A stretch of DNA of 64,000 nt from Seiridium cupressi (Eukaryota > Ascomycota > Sordariomycetes > Amphisphaeriales > Sporocadaceae). The translations under genes were made by a program, and so were the position numbers. The stretch lies in contig JARVKI010000043.1 of assembly GCA_036674765.1 (NCBI GenBank), positions 248,001-312,000 of the forward strand, read 5' to 3'. The notes beneath the pieces were generated by a model. The model was not told where the DNA came from. It saw only the letters and a list, made by a program, of their open reading frames with translations, and searched no databases. Below are positions 44,446 through 55,790 of the stretch, piece by piece. Every line of letters begins with the position of its first letter. Positions within the stretch are counted from its first letter, which is position 1.

Positions 44446-45418
44446 ATGTCTTTCAAATTTGACGGTGTCAAAACTAAGTCCGATGGCAGCTATTATTATG
44501 ACGACAAAGATTTCCCCAGGCATCGCCTTCCAATAAGCACTAAGTGTGAGGGTGACATGGACCTCAGTCCAAGCGTACGGCACGAGTGGTTCGGAATTAG
44601 CCACGATACCCTGCCAGCAATCCCAAGAGTTATGGTAGTTCCTCGTCTCAAGACTGAGATCGACTCCCACTCGACCAACTGGTCCGTCAGGGAGTCTCGT
44701 TGTGTACAAACCTATTGAGTGGGTGCCAAGTGTGATCAAAGTCAAGACTCTGCCAAAAAGCAAGGCCAAGGAGACATATGAACGAGAGATCACCAAGGTA
44801 GACACCGAGAAGCTTTTCGGTGGTGTTTCTGGCTTCGTGAAAACATCTGCCAAGGCAGGCGGATGCCTTTTTGGTGTCAAGCTGGAAGTTGAGACTGAAC
44901 TAAAGGTTGAGGGTAAAGCCGAAAAGGAAGTCACCACCAACAAGGTTGAGAAACGAACCTTGAAGTGGGAGATAGGAGATACAGTCATCTTCGAAGTCGC
45001 TGTGGCCATGCTCCTCTGTGTGGAGGAAATCTATGTTCATTCCGTGGACTTAAGCTTGAGGAACTCGGCTAGCGAAAACGGCCTTACATGGACCGGTGGC
45101 AAGGATTGGTCCGAGATCGCAGTTAACAATCGGGACTGGACCGAAGTTGAAGAGCTCCAATTCACCGGAATTCAGGGCAAGGGCAATGGCTATAGTACCC
45201 ATCTATGGATCCACGTTCTTCCGGTGCTGGAGTTCGGTGGCAAGGACGTCAAGAAACTTCATATTGCTGTAAGCAGCAGTACTTGGAAAGATTGGTATTT
45301 ATACAGTGAGGGACGTCAAGAACGAGGCAGTCGAGACAGACAGCTTCTTGCATGGCCAAGGGTTCAACCAATTTCGACATTGTTAGCACAGGAGTGCGTT
45401 GGGACGTCTCCAGCCTAG
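44446..45418 (+). pseudogene. Frameshifted gene, possibly of the aerolysin-like pore-forming type
   Basis: The first frame opens with a clean ATG at 44446 after a strong promoter and ends at a stop near 44716. The frame needed to continue lies one base over, starting within the overlap near 44670-44700, and runs to about 45290; a further shift near 45295 seems needed for the last stretch to remain protein-like. No intron signals fit these short gaps. The middle part has a long alternating Lys/Glu/Val/Thr stretch followed by strands, and it recalls the amphipathic hairpin of aerolysin-type beta-pore formers, but the resemblance is weak and only by eye. There is no signal peptide, which for cytosolic fungal lectin-like or pore-forming proteins is common. 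With two shifts it should give no full product unless they are sequencing errors. Function not assigned. Confidence 0.5.
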
Positions 45419-46870
45419 GTTACTTAGGAGACCGGAAGACTTGTCGGACTTAGTTAGTTCGGTACTGCTGCCACGAAGGTGACGAACTTTAGACCATCGA
45501 AATATTTGAACAGATGGTCAATTCTTCAAGGTTCGGGCAGTAAACAAAAACTTGAATTATGCCTATACATGAATTAGATGGTCGTATATGAACACAGATT
45601 ACGTGTCTACACTAGCCGTAAGGAACCTGGGAATTTCAATCTGGAATATGCTACCGGACATTGTAACCCCGCAATCAGTTGCGCCCACCACGATCGATTG
45701 CGACGGAGGATGTACAAAATCATTGTACAGACGCCAGATACGCGGATAGTCGGTCACACTATCCTCGTGGCCTTGAAAAAAATTAACATTATTTATACCG
45801 AACTGTCAGAAGAGGCTGTATATATTTTCACCCCTCTTCAATGATTTCGAGCTGTTCCTGAATACTTTCGAGTGGTGGATCAACATCTAGCTCTGTGGTC
45901 TGGAGGATCATGTCCAGGAGGGTGGTTTCTTCATGAGAGCCAGCGGGATTTTCGGATTTGGATGGATATATTATGACTCTCCAAATTCCCTCATTGGCTC
46001 ACGAGAGAACGGTCTGCGAAGTGTGCGAATATGTCAAGCATAACTTCTAACTAGCTCTGCAAGATGGCAATTGCAGAAGTAGCTGCCGACCAATGCGATT
46101 CAGGAACAGAACAGAAGTTTCAGCCATCGTGTTCCGGCGTCCGGCTGTCGTGGGACAAAGCAGTGATTGAAGAAGACAATCAACAGCTGACTATTGAAGT
46201 GAGCTGGTTTCATCCCATTCCGTTGGTACAAGATTCGGAATTTCCACCCCGTCCAAAGCGCCTCATCCATCTTGTTCCGATATAGAGACAGACTCTTTCG
46301 ACGAAAGCTGGCCTGGCAATCCACCACGCGAGGAACTCTATTGTGGGGCGTAACTCCTGGCACATCCGATGGTGAGTGTTTGTACCACCAAGTCATGTAG
46401 ATTCGCCACCCCTGTGGTTCGGTGTGGGTCAGGAGCGAATGGCGGATTCGGCGATGGTGGTTACGCAGAGGGCAGCGAGGATGGCGTATGCACTTAGTGG
46501 GATCAGTATGAGGCAATGATACATTGCTGGCCCTTCATTGTACCCAAGATGTCGCACTCGCTACATGTCTTCAAGCGTTGGGGACGTGCCTGCAGGGGTA
46601 TGGTTGAACAGAACGACTTACAGAGTAGAGGGAGCTGGTTTGATGTTAACGAGTTGAAAGAAAGCGCGAGAGACGTAATGAGCCTGACGAGTTTGGACTC
46701 GAGAGAGGCACAGGCAATAGTTTGCCCACGGCCCGCAAGGCAGAATTAGGAATTGACATATACGTTCCCACAAACCCTGGTGTACATCTAATCAACCTGG
46801 ATTTCCCAGCTCGTAATCCAATTCAATTGTCACCCACCCACTTATCTTATAACCTTGACGATTGACCCAA
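45419..46870. other. Intergenic gap of 1.5 kb
   Basis: No convincing gene. A minus-strand patch near 46420-46500 reads as one membrane-like segment (LILIPLSAYAILAALCVTT) but no flanking frame supports a gene, so it may be a fragment. Other open frames lack motifs. Confidence 0.3.
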
Positions 46871-47630
46871 ATGAGGCTCGTCAAGAGTGAAAACCTGGAA
46901 TCGGAGGAGTTCGTCGCCTTTAAGATACCGCCGCATGCCATTTTTTCTCATACCTGGGAAGATTGGGAAGTCATATACCAAGACCTCCACGATGAGGAAG
47001 CAGCTAAGATGAAGAAAGTCTGGGTAAAGATTAAGAAATAATACGCGCTTACACTCCAGGACGGATTCAAGTATATTTGGATCGATACATGCTGCATTAA
47101 CAAGGAAAATAGCACTGGGTTGACTGAAGCAATTAATTCCATGTTTCAGTGGTACCGCCGGGCAGCAACGTGTTATGCATTTCTGGGTGATCATGATAGC
47201 TCCGCCAGAGGCACCAACCTTGATAGTTCACGATGGTTCACTCGTGGCTGGGCGTTCCAAGAGCTGATAGCACCCAGTGATGTTCAGTTCTCTGATCGCA
47301 ACTGGAGTCGCTTTGGGTCCAGGGATAAGATGAAGGAGCGTCTGTCGGGAATTACACTGATCGACGAAGCGGCGTTGAAATAGTCTCGGAGAAGGACTAT
47401 TACCGCCTGCTTGAATCTATTCCTTTGGTTAAAAAGAGGGCTTGGGCCGCATCTCGACAGACAAACGGGATCGAGGACATAGCTTATTGCCTTCTGGGGG
47501 TGTTCCAAGTTACCATGCCCCTAGTTGAAAAGTTGCTGCTCTGCTCGCTTCATACTACGTCTCAAAACTCAAAACCGTCGTCTGCAAAAACATCACAAAG
47601 GGGATTTCTCCCACTATCGTTCTTGTGAGA
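46871..47630 (+). pseudogene. HET-domain pseudogene (stop and frameshift)
   Basis: HET domains mediate heterokaryon incompatibility, killing fused cells of unlike genotype. The ATG at 46871 begins the usual leader MRLVKSENLESEEFVAFKIP, then HAIFSHTWEDWEVIYQDL. A TAA at 47039-47041 interrupts the frame, which continues in the same frame with DGFKYIWIDTCCINKE, EAINSMFQWYRRAATCYAFL and SRWFTRGWAFQELIAP, the core signature motifs. A second break comes at 47381-47383, after which the continuation SEKDYYRLLESIPLVKKRAW and GIEDIAYCLLGVFQVTMPL is in another frame. The motif that normally follows (YGEGEKAF) is missing and the sequence degrades by about 47630. No splice sites explain the stop. This copy is clearly inactive. 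Confidence 0.85.
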
Positions 47631-48479
47631 TTATCAAGGATACCACAGCCTAGACAGGAGCCTTGACTATCCTTTGACCCGGCTTCAGTGCCATTCGGAG
47701 AGCAGTCACTAATGCGATCAGCTCGTTGCTTTTTGCCATGACCGAAAGCCAGGGAGCGGTGGATCATTTCGACGGTAACGCTGCTACGGAAGTGTTGATG
47801 TTGTTATGACTCGACGCATGGACCTTCACGTTAATACCTATGGCAGTATGGGCTCCTTACGACAGCCAACAAGCAGGGCCGATCATCATTGGAAAGGTGA
47901 GGTATGGCTGCATCGAAACCTTGGAAGACAGGTCACCATGCTTAAGTAAGGGGATCTATAATCAAGATGGCGTAATTACTAATACTTCTTTAAGCTCGGT
48001 TTGAACGGAATCAACTCTCTCGGCAGTTGTTGTGGGCTTTAATCGTGACGAATCAACCGCAATGTTAGCGTCGTGTCACGTCAATTCGGAAGCAATTGAC
48101 TCAGCTAGCTCGGACGGAAATTGGCTTAGAACAGCGCGGAAGTGAATTGATTCCGGGAAGCGCGCAATCAAATTGGTCCGGATAACTGATAGGTCGTCGA
48201 TCGCCCCCCCACAAAACCTTAAAGCAAAATGGCGTCAGTAGAAATGACTAATGGAAGGGACTGGCATGTCGCTGATTCACGTTGTCTGGGTTCACGTACA
48301 CATGCCATAGCATGGTATCTGTTGATTGTATACGGTATTTAAACCTGGAGTTGGCCCTCAGCTTAAATCCAGGTTGCTAAACAGCCAACACTTAGCCTTA
48401 CTACCTCTTCAGTTAGATCACTCAAATTTGCAATATTTACTACTTGAACCTAGACTTGCTTAATCTCCTACCAATCAAA
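47631..48479. promoter_or_regulatory. Gap with the NmrA-like gene promoter
   Basis: 849 bp. The left part may be further decayed HET sequence but I cannot read it. The right part has TATTTAAA at 48336-48343, about 140 bp before the ATG at 48480, followed by a pyrimidine-rich leader. No other gene was seen. Confidence 0.4.
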
Positions 48480-49430
48480 ATGGCGTTAATCAAGAACGTT
48501 GCCCTCGTTGGTGTATGTGTTACCCCAAGCTCGCTTCAACAGTCCAAGCTAATACGTCGTTAGGCCACGGGAAACTTGGGGCCATCCGTGCTCGAGGCCC
48601 TGCTAAAGACCAAGGACTTTAACATTACTGTCCTTAAGAGAGCCGAGTCCAAATCGAAGCTCCCTGCATCAGTGAAAGTAAAGGTGGTAGATTTCGAAGA
48701 CGAGGCATCACTAGTTGCTGCTCTAAAAGGCCAGGATGCCGTTGTATCCACCCTGGGAACCCCCGGCTTTGCCTTGCAGACGCGCCTGATCGATGCTGCT
48801 GCAAGTGCTGGCGTCAAGCGCTTCATTCCCTCAGAGTTTGGATCCGACACAGCCAATCCAAAGAACAGCAAGCTTCCTGTTTTCCAACCGAAAATCCAGG
48901 TCGAAGAATACCTCCAGAAAAAGTTCCCCGAGACGGACCTGACATACACCTTCGTTTATAACGGTCCCTTTTTGGACTGGGGCTTGAAGGTGCCATTCCT
49001 TCTCGACGTCCAAGGTCACAAGGCGGAGCTCTACGATGGTGGTGACCAGCTTTTCAGCGCCACCACTCTGGCTGGGGTGGGGAAGGCAGTCGTTGGAGTG
49101 TTGAACCACTTTGAAGACACGAAGAACAGATTCGTTTATGTTCAGGAGGCTGAGGTGTCGCAGAAGCAATTGTTAAACATATTGAAAAAGGCTCGCCCGG
49201 ACACGAAATGGGTGGAGGAGGTCGTTTCCACATCAGACCTGGAGGCAAAGGCAAATGAAGACCTGTCCAAAGGAAACATCCACGATGGTATTTGGGTCTC
49301 CTTCATAAAGCGAGCTATCTTCGGTTCGGGTTATGGTGGCCACTTTAAAAAATTAGACAATGACCTACTAGATGTCAAAACATTCACACCTTCAGAGTTA
49401 GAGGCAGCGGTAGTCTCTACGCTTGGCTAG
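48480..49430 (+). CDS. NmrA-like / isoflavone-reductase-like NAD(P)-binding protein
   Basis: Atypical short-chain dehydrogenase with a Rossmann fold, related to NmrA, isoflavone reductase and similar oxidoreductases. Exon 1 is 48480-48512 (MALIKNVALVG) and exon 2 is 48564-49430, with a 51-bp intron; total 299 residues, normal length. Splicing restores the NAD(P)-binding motif GATGNLG (residues 11-17). VDFEDEASLVAALKGQDAVVSTLG and GVKRFIPSEFG are family signatures of the cofactor and core region. The ending is uninterrupted and codon use resembles the intact genes around it. The substrate cannot be stated; some members sense cofactors rather than catalyse. It stands between a dead HET gene and an intact one with no cluster partner. 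Confidence 0.9.
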
Positions 49431-49680
49431 ATAGCACCGAGATTGACTGATTATCAAATGCTAGATTATGAAGGGTGAAGCCCATGATGCATTGTGTTTT
49501 AAACCCGAATTCAGTTTTGAATGGCCCAAAAGCATTCAAGTATATCCCTGTCTGCTAGCTGACGTTGTATATCTGCCCAGTAGAGTTGTCGTTCAGACAC
49601 CGTTCGGTGGCAATTTGTGGTCATACATCTTCAGCCTCTGGTCCATTTTCTAACTTTATAGACGTCGCGCCGAGCATACG

Positions 49681-51963
49681 TCACTCAAGGATGATAAGTT
49701 CTGGTTTCCGCCTTGAGATCATCCGATCTAGCTCCTCTACATTGTGGGCAGTCCACTCAGATGGACATCCAACGCCAACCCTATGGTACTTCCCATCCTT
49801 TGTCCTTCGCAAAATCAGAGCAGAATACATTTGTATCGAAATCTGCGCCCGTGTGTTCCCCGTTAGAAGAGGGAGATATACGAATTCTCCGTCTCGACCG
49901 CATGCTTGACCCTCCCGGTCGATTTGCGCCTCAATTTGGACCGTACTGTTGGCAAGTTGGACTTTCACTCTACTCTCGCGCTCCCCCGGATCCCACGTGG
50001 AGTCGCTTCCGTCCTTTGAGACATTCATTGCTAGCGGCCGGCCGATGCACATTGCTAGTGGCCAGAGATCGGTTGATCCAATCCCAGCCCTCCAGAAGAT
50101 ATGCGCAAGAGCATACGGTCTGGCCCTCCGAAGCTCGTCATCGTATGTGTAGTACCAGTCTCGGCAATAAGTGAACGAAACATCTCCCTCATACGACGCC
50201 CAATGCCAACTTGGAGCTCGTGTGGATGGGCTACGTCGGCAATCCTTGTTACTAGTGTGCCACAATAGTGATATTGGTAACGAATGACGTAGCATGCCGT
50301 GCTCGTAAGTATCATTCATGAGTAGAGCAGCCAATTCACCAACTCCATCGATCGCATTATATATATCCTTATCTGGGAAGGACAGGCTGGAACCACTATA
50401 AGTTTCCAAGGCGGTAAACCACTGCTCTACTGAACTTGGCGTGGTGGGATTTTTGATTCGGAGTGTGATAGACAGGTCTCGAGTTGCAGCGCTTGTCCTT
50501 CGGTGATCTGCAAAAGCCCAAAATGACTGGGACGAATTTTGGTCATGTAACACTGCGTCTGCGAATGATGGTGCATCTTCGCAGGCGGCTGACTGAAAGC
50601 ATTGCCAAACTGCCTGGTTGCTAGTGAAAGAGAGCATTCTCGGGCTTAGTATTACCTCTTGGACTACCCAGCCTCTTTTCATGAGGGGTTCCTGTTGAAG
50701 AGTATCAAGTGCGAGGGCCAAGGCATTGGAATTCCCATCCCTCTTACCGAGAAGAGCGTGACAGCTTGTGGGGGCGTCTTTTGTTGGCTGCCACTGGATG
50801 AAGTTGGTCTTTGCGTCCTGGACGTTTCGATTTCGAAATAAACCCCCATCAGGACCGTTTGAGTCAGCCGCAGCGATATTGAGAAATGAATTCATGTAAA
50901 CACGACGCATCTTGTCGACCTCACGACTCCAGTCTTCTCGGGCTTCATCGCTGTCACCCTGTATGATGCAGTAGCAATCAATCCATAGATACCGTATGCC
51001 TAGACCTCTCACAACTTCAGCAGCCTCTCTGAATGTGAGTGGCAAAGAGTCCAAGGAGACACCGTCCATGAGTCGTGCCATGGTAGACGGCGTAAGGCGG
51101 AAAAACTCAGCTTTGCCCCAGCAGTGGCTCAGTGTAGCATAGGAGCTGGCGTGTCCTTCTTTGTTGCCAGTGTGAACAAGTCGAGCTTTGTCGTCGTGGA
51201 TTTCTAGCAATCTCGTAGGTTGCCAATCGTTACTTGCAAGATAGCCGCATGAGTGATGGTTTTGGCAGGTGTCGAGCCAGGCTTTTGCCAGCTCCCCCAT
51301 GGCAGGACAACCTGTCCATGATTGTGCCTTGGAATGTTGAGCTGCGGATGACGGCTTATCCAAGGGTGTAATTTGGCTCACGGGGATCGTCATGGGTCCA
51401 TACATAGAGTATGAGAACTTGAGCTCGTATGTATCCCTTATTCCGTCCCCAGTCCTGCGCAGCTCATACGTAGTACCTGATTCAAATTGCGCCCATTCGT
51501 ACGCAGGGGCATCTTCTGAGATCAAGTGAAGACATAGCCAACAACGTTTCAATACAGCCTCATATAGGCTCTTCTTCGAAAGGTGATGTCCAACCATTCG
51601 GGTTTCCGGCAAATGGGCAGGGGTAGAAATGGTGTCAGAATCTTCGGAGTCTTTGTCGGCATCATCATCTTGAAGTTCTTGCCAACTAGTCTGCCACCAC
51701 TCGTAGGACTCTGGCGCAAAGATAACCTCACAAGCCAAACATAAACTTGATGACGACATTTCAATACTCTCTCCAGCTTCTAGCATGGCGAATGCGGCTT
51801 CTTTGGGGTTTCTGGGAAGGAATCCCCTCAATTTAGTCACGAAACAAGCTTCGTCGATCAAGTCAGACTGCCGGTATTTAAACAATTGACGTATCAAGTC
51901 AGCGCTAAGCGCTCCTCCGCTCTGATCACGTGATCGAAAGTGTGCGGTCGTGTCTACAACCAT
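49681..51963 (-). CDS. HET-domain protein, intact
   Basis: Putative heterokaryon-incompatibility protein of 760 residues in one exon from the ATG at 51963; the frame is open further up but only from a TTG. An N-terminal part contains Cys-rich segments (SSSLCLACEVIF, then RCWLCLHLISED). The HET domain spans about 274-440: YATLSHCWGKAEFFRLT, LPLTFREAAEVVRGLGIRYL, WIDCYCIIQGDSDEAREDW, MRRVYMNSFLNIAAADS and KRGWVVQEVILSPRML. The rest, with Trp-rich PSWHWASYEGDVSFTY, is usual for the larger HET proteins of the TOL/HET-6 style. Such proteins trigger cell death after fusion of unlike strains. It ends 251 bp from the NmrA-like gene and lies 380 bp from the next HET gene on the same strand. No break was seen. 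Confidence 0.9.
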   Translation of the reverse strand: MVVDTTAHFRSRDQSGGALSADLIRQLFKYRQSDLIDEACFVTKLRGFLPRNPKEAAFAMLEAGESIEMSSSSLCLACEVIFAPESYEWWQTSWQELQDDDADKDSEDSDTISTPAHLPETRMVGHHLSKKSLYEAVLKRCWLCLHLISEDAPAYEWAQFESGTTYELRRTGDGIRDTYELKFSYSMYGPMTIPVSQITPLDKPSSAAQHSKAQSWTGCPAMGELAKAWLDTCQNHHSCGYLASNDWQPTRLLEIHDDKARLVHTGNKEGHASSYATLSHCWGKAEFFRLTPSTMARLMDGVSLDSLPLTFREAAEVVRGLGIRYLWIDCYCIIQGDSDEAREDWSREVDKMRRVYMNSFLNIAAADSNGPDGGLFRNRNVQDAKTNFIQWQPTKDAPTSCHALLGKRDGNSNALALALDTLQQEPLMKRGWVVQEVILSPRMLSFTSNQAVWQCFQSAACEDAPSFADAVLHDQNSSQSFWAFADHRRTSAATRDLSITLRIKNPTTPSSVEQWFTALETYSGSSLSFPDKDIYNAIDGVGELAALLMNDTYEHGMLRHSLPISLLWHTSNKDCRRSPSTRAPSWHWASYEGDVSFTYCRDWYYTYDDELRRARPYALAHIFWRAGIGSTDLWPLAMCIGRPLAMNVSKDGSDSTWDPGERESRVKVQLANSTVQIEAQIDREGQACGRDGEFVYLPLLTGNTRAQISIQMYSALILRRTKDGKYHRVGVGCPSEWTAHNVEELDRMISRRKPELIILE

Positions 51964-52343
51964 GGAGGCGATACGTAGCGGAGAACTCGAAAAGTAGACC
52001 AGCACTTTCACGGTGGCAGGATACAAAAGGTAAGAGGTATGCCACCACTCCTGATGTGAGGTTGTTGCAGAGAAACAAAGAGAATGCTGCAAACAAACAC
52101 TGAATTTGAGCGGGACCAGATATCAAGTGCGGAGTGAGAAGCTATTGTGTTGTTGGTTCCACAACAGGCGATAAAATATCACAGATTAGGGTATCGGAGC
52201 TAAAGTATTATCACTGGAGAACTCTGAACAAGAATGTAAATATTCATCCATGCTAGTCCACACCGTATATTCTTTGATCATTCTTACCATTTCTCTTCAA
52301 ACGTAAATCAAACCTGCCATCTTCGTCTTTTTTGAGTCAGGAC
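51964..52343. other. Gap between two HET genes
   Basis: 380 bp carrying the promoter of the intact HET gene and the 3' end of the upstream one; no supported feature. An in-frame extension of the HET frame to 52092 has no ATG. Confidence 0.35.
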
Positions 52344-54584
52344 CTAGATAATGCAGACCAGTTCTTCGCTGCTGCCGTCAAACCAGCTTCTCATTAAATT
52401 ATAGCCAGCTTGTCCCTCCGAGTGAATCACTCCAACTCGATAGTATTGAGCTGGGATATCTGCAGGATGGAGGATTAAAGCGCATAATTCTGGTTTTCTA
52501 GCTTCGTCCAGGGAGATTGAAGTATCTGTGTGATTTTGTTGCGAACTGGCATCCCCTGTAGATTCTTCCTGATAGCGAAAAAGAAGGAGCATGACGAGAT
52601 TTTGTACGCCCTCTTCTTCCCCCGAGGAGAGCCATCCTAGCCACGCCAAGATGTTTTCATCCAAGCCTTCGTCATCGATATCCAGCCGCCAACTCTTGCT
52701 CCGTTCATTCCGGCGCTCGAGGGATTGTGGAAGTAAACTTGGAATGCTAGCCACCTTACCATAAATTTCAATGGATCCGCCAAAGATTTGACCGAAGGGA
52801 TTCTGAAACTTCGTCTCGACATTGACTTCCCTGACAGTTGCTTCGGATACAGTTTGCCATCCTTCACGATGGACCATACTCACGTCACCCTCGCATGCCG
52901 CCCAAGACCAGGAAGGGGCGATAAACCTCCGTTCTCGTAGATCCTGGAGGTAGCTCTGGAGTCCACATAGAGTTGATTTATTGTTGGGAATGAAGCTCAA
53001 CCCAAGGAGCAGATCACCTTTCCAGATTCCAGCAAGATACTGGTCACCGAGCGTGTCCCACACGAGCTGAGCGAGTCCTGAGATAGCAGGAAGGCGATCA
53101 TTGTGCTGGGTTACCGATCGAATGGAGTACGAATGAATCACCGAATTCCAGCTATGATACAAACTTCTCGCTGGATAATCGCCTCGCTTGATACCGGCAA
53201 TCCGATCGTACAGGCTAATACTTGAGTTATGTAAAGCTTTTAGTCTGGTGTCTCCTTCCGATCATACGCGTCTACCGCACTGGAAATGAATCTTCGAACC
53301 CCCAAAAAGTAGAAGCCTGGTGGACAATGCTTCTTCTTGGTAGGTCCACCCTCTGCAGCACCATCTGGAGGAGAAACGATCCAGTATAGATATTGAAAGA
53401 TCTAGCCAGTCCCCCGAGTGCGGTTTCAGTCGAATTAAGATATATCCATTGACGATTGGTCGAATAGTGGACTGGAAGGGGACCCTGACGGTAGCAGTCC
53501 TTTGGAGAAGTGTTTCGTGGCAAGAATCCGAGTTGAGACCACAGAAAGTGACAAACGCATGGCGGTATACTCGGTCCATTTGGCATGATTCGCGGGACCA
53601 ATCGGTCATATCATCTTGGACGATACAGAGAGCGTCCACCCACAAGTAACGAAGGCCAATGGCCCTTGTGAGAGCGACCGCATCGCTAATGACTGGAGTC
53701 ATTATCTCGTATTGCATTTCCCTGCATCTCAGCGCTAATGAGGCTATCTCGGTCTTTAGTTGGGCCTTGGCGTCCTCTTCGCTACCCCAGCAGTAGCTCA
53801 AGGCAGCATACTTCGTTTCCTCAGTAATACTAATGTTAGAAGATAAAACGAGGTGAGGAATGTCGGAAGAGTCAGCGCCGACATCAATAAGTCTCGTAGG
53901 CAAAAACGATGTTTTCCATGGGTGGCAGGTTGCTGTGCATTCCTCCAGTAGTTGGCACATTTGGAGGATGTTCGCGGGGGTCAAATAACAATCGTCGCGT
54001 ATGGGTTCGGTCCTGAGCCACTTCTGGCAACCTTTGAATACAGCATCAGCCCTTGCAGTTTGGTGGACTGTTGCGTGTGGGCACTTACTAGGAGTCGATT
54101 CGATGGGAAAGTATATCTTGATATCCCGATATATCACCTCGGTCTGGTTGAATATCCCCTCCACCATAAACCCTTCAACGCCTCCCTCGCACATAGAAAG
54201 ATACATCGTCAGAGTTAGCGGACCATCCTGTATACTGTAGTATCTCGCTTCATCAACGAGGGTTTTCTCTAGTTCACAGCGTAAAGCAGTGCAGAATGCG
54301 CAGCCAGATTGACATGAACGGGATAGATGAGGCATATCAGGTAGGGTATCCACGAGAGACCATTCAAGGCGGATTAACCTATAATCAGGGACACCGTACT
54401 TGTCGGGGTCCTCTTGGTAATACTCTGGGCGCCATTGGACCTTGGCATCCTCGAAAGAGAGCCGCGCTAGACCGTCTTCATCCACCGCCTCCCGGCCTCC
54501 GATAGCCGAGTCATCAAAGCTAAGAAAGTTACAACGCTCGCAAAGACTGGTGTTCTCGGCTGGATGGCTCATCGGATCGGCCAT
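52344..54584 (-). pseudogene. HET-domain gene with one internal TGA
   Basis: ATG at 54584, then 746 codon positions to the stop near 52344. The N-terminus has paired cysteines (CERCNFLSF, then CQSGCAFCTALRCELE). HET motifs: YAALSYCWGSEEDAKAQ from about residue 257, AIGLRYLWVDALCIVQDD near 311, and CCRGWTYQEEALSTRLLLFGG near 415. At codon 441 a TGA (53262-53264) follows FQCGRRV, and the same frame goes on with SEGDTRLKALHNSSISLYDR and many further family-like segments (PSWSWAACEGDVSMVHREGW). The position is normally Trp, so TGG to TGA fits. A candidate 53-bp intron would remove the stop but shifts the frame, so I reject it. Most likely a recent nonsense mutation; readthrough or sequencing error are possible. 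The truncated product keeps the HET domain. Confidence 0.85.
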
Positions 54585-55790
54585 GCAGGAGACAACGAGG
54601 ACAGAACGGAATTATGTGGTAATCCCAAGTGTATACAAGAAGGCGAAACCAACAATATTGATGGACTCCAACTAAAAGGTGGAGAGAAGAAGATGACTTG
54701 TGAGCTGAGGTAGAACGAATCGACTGGGAGAAGGTGAACATGCTTAGTGCGGGGCGAGGCCAGAGAAGCCCCGCAAAGAGTGGGAAGCCTGGCCACCCTT
54801 GTCTTATTACCATAGTTAATGAAACCTCGTATATACCACTTTCAAAAGCTTTTCGGATTTGAAGCTTTTATTTAAGGAGTATAAAGGCATCACGCATTGA
54901 TTTAAAAGCTTGAAGCGATTGCCTAGTTTAATCGGCCAATTAAAGACACCTTTGTCTATAATACTGACTTACAGAATGCCGTGGTCGCAAAGCTGTCTTT
55001 GCGCTTGATTAGAACCGACGAATGGTGTATTTGCCGGCGTCAGGCGTTAGGCAAGCATGCCTTAGGGCCTGTTCCCAAAATTCTTGCGCTTTTGGCCACG
55101 GGACTAAAAATACCTGCTAAGCCATTATATTTACGCTATATTAGCGAAGTATCTTTTGTTTTTCGTAAGGCTGGTTGGCAAGGCAGAAAATTTTGAGTTG
55201 CCGAAGAATCCGTTGATCTCGTTGATTTCGAAGAAGGAATCTAGTACACTGAACTTAAGGCAACTGCAAGCTCACTTGCGAACAGACTCTTATTCTGGAC
55301 CGGAGTATCCCTGCCCTCTGTGAACCGCTCTTGGACTCATAGATGGACTGTTTCGACTCAAGTCTTGATACCTGATACTGGCATCAGTGCCCCCGTGGAT
55401 GGTTCGGGCACCTTTCCACACCTTCGTTCTGTTGACTTCGTCATTCAAGGGTTCTATTTCATCTTGCCGTTATTTCTGAAAATTTCCTTTGCATCCACAC
55501 AACAATGCGTAGCTCTGACGAGCTTGTCTTGAATGCCTTTATTACAGTTCTGTAGGCTACATGCTGCCTGCTCAGAGTGGTATTGTCGAACCACGACTGC
55601 GCCTCCCGGGCGGGATGGATCAATAGACTATTCGAGGCGCCCACAGTACCTGTCGAGCACACCGCCACCCTGTTTGATTGACCCCTACCTACCTTGGCAT
55701 GGTTTAAAGACAGCGTGTATCACACCCTCGTGCTCCCTTCCCTGTCCCTGTCAATCCGATCGTCCGCTATATCGTTCGTTGTCACTCGTC
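54585..55790. other. AT-rich gap between divergent HET genes
   Basis: 1.2 kb. It holds HET promoter sequence at both ends. Inverted copies of AAGCTTTTA words occur near 54866-54915, and a perfect hairpin CGCAAAG-ctgt-CTTTGCG lies at 54986-55003. A short frame at 54981-55196 has no recognisable motif. It may be the scar of a small element. Confidence 0.3.

Noticed and set aside
46100..46516. 138-codon minus-strand frame and a nearby membrane-like segment
   Set aside because: The long frame has no motif, and the membrane-like segment lies in a different frame without supporting sequence around it.
53212..53266. Intron GTATGA...TATTAG that would remove the HET internal stop
   Set aside because: At 53 bp it shifts the frame and the downstream sequence then stops at once, whereas the unspliced frame continues with clear family similarity.
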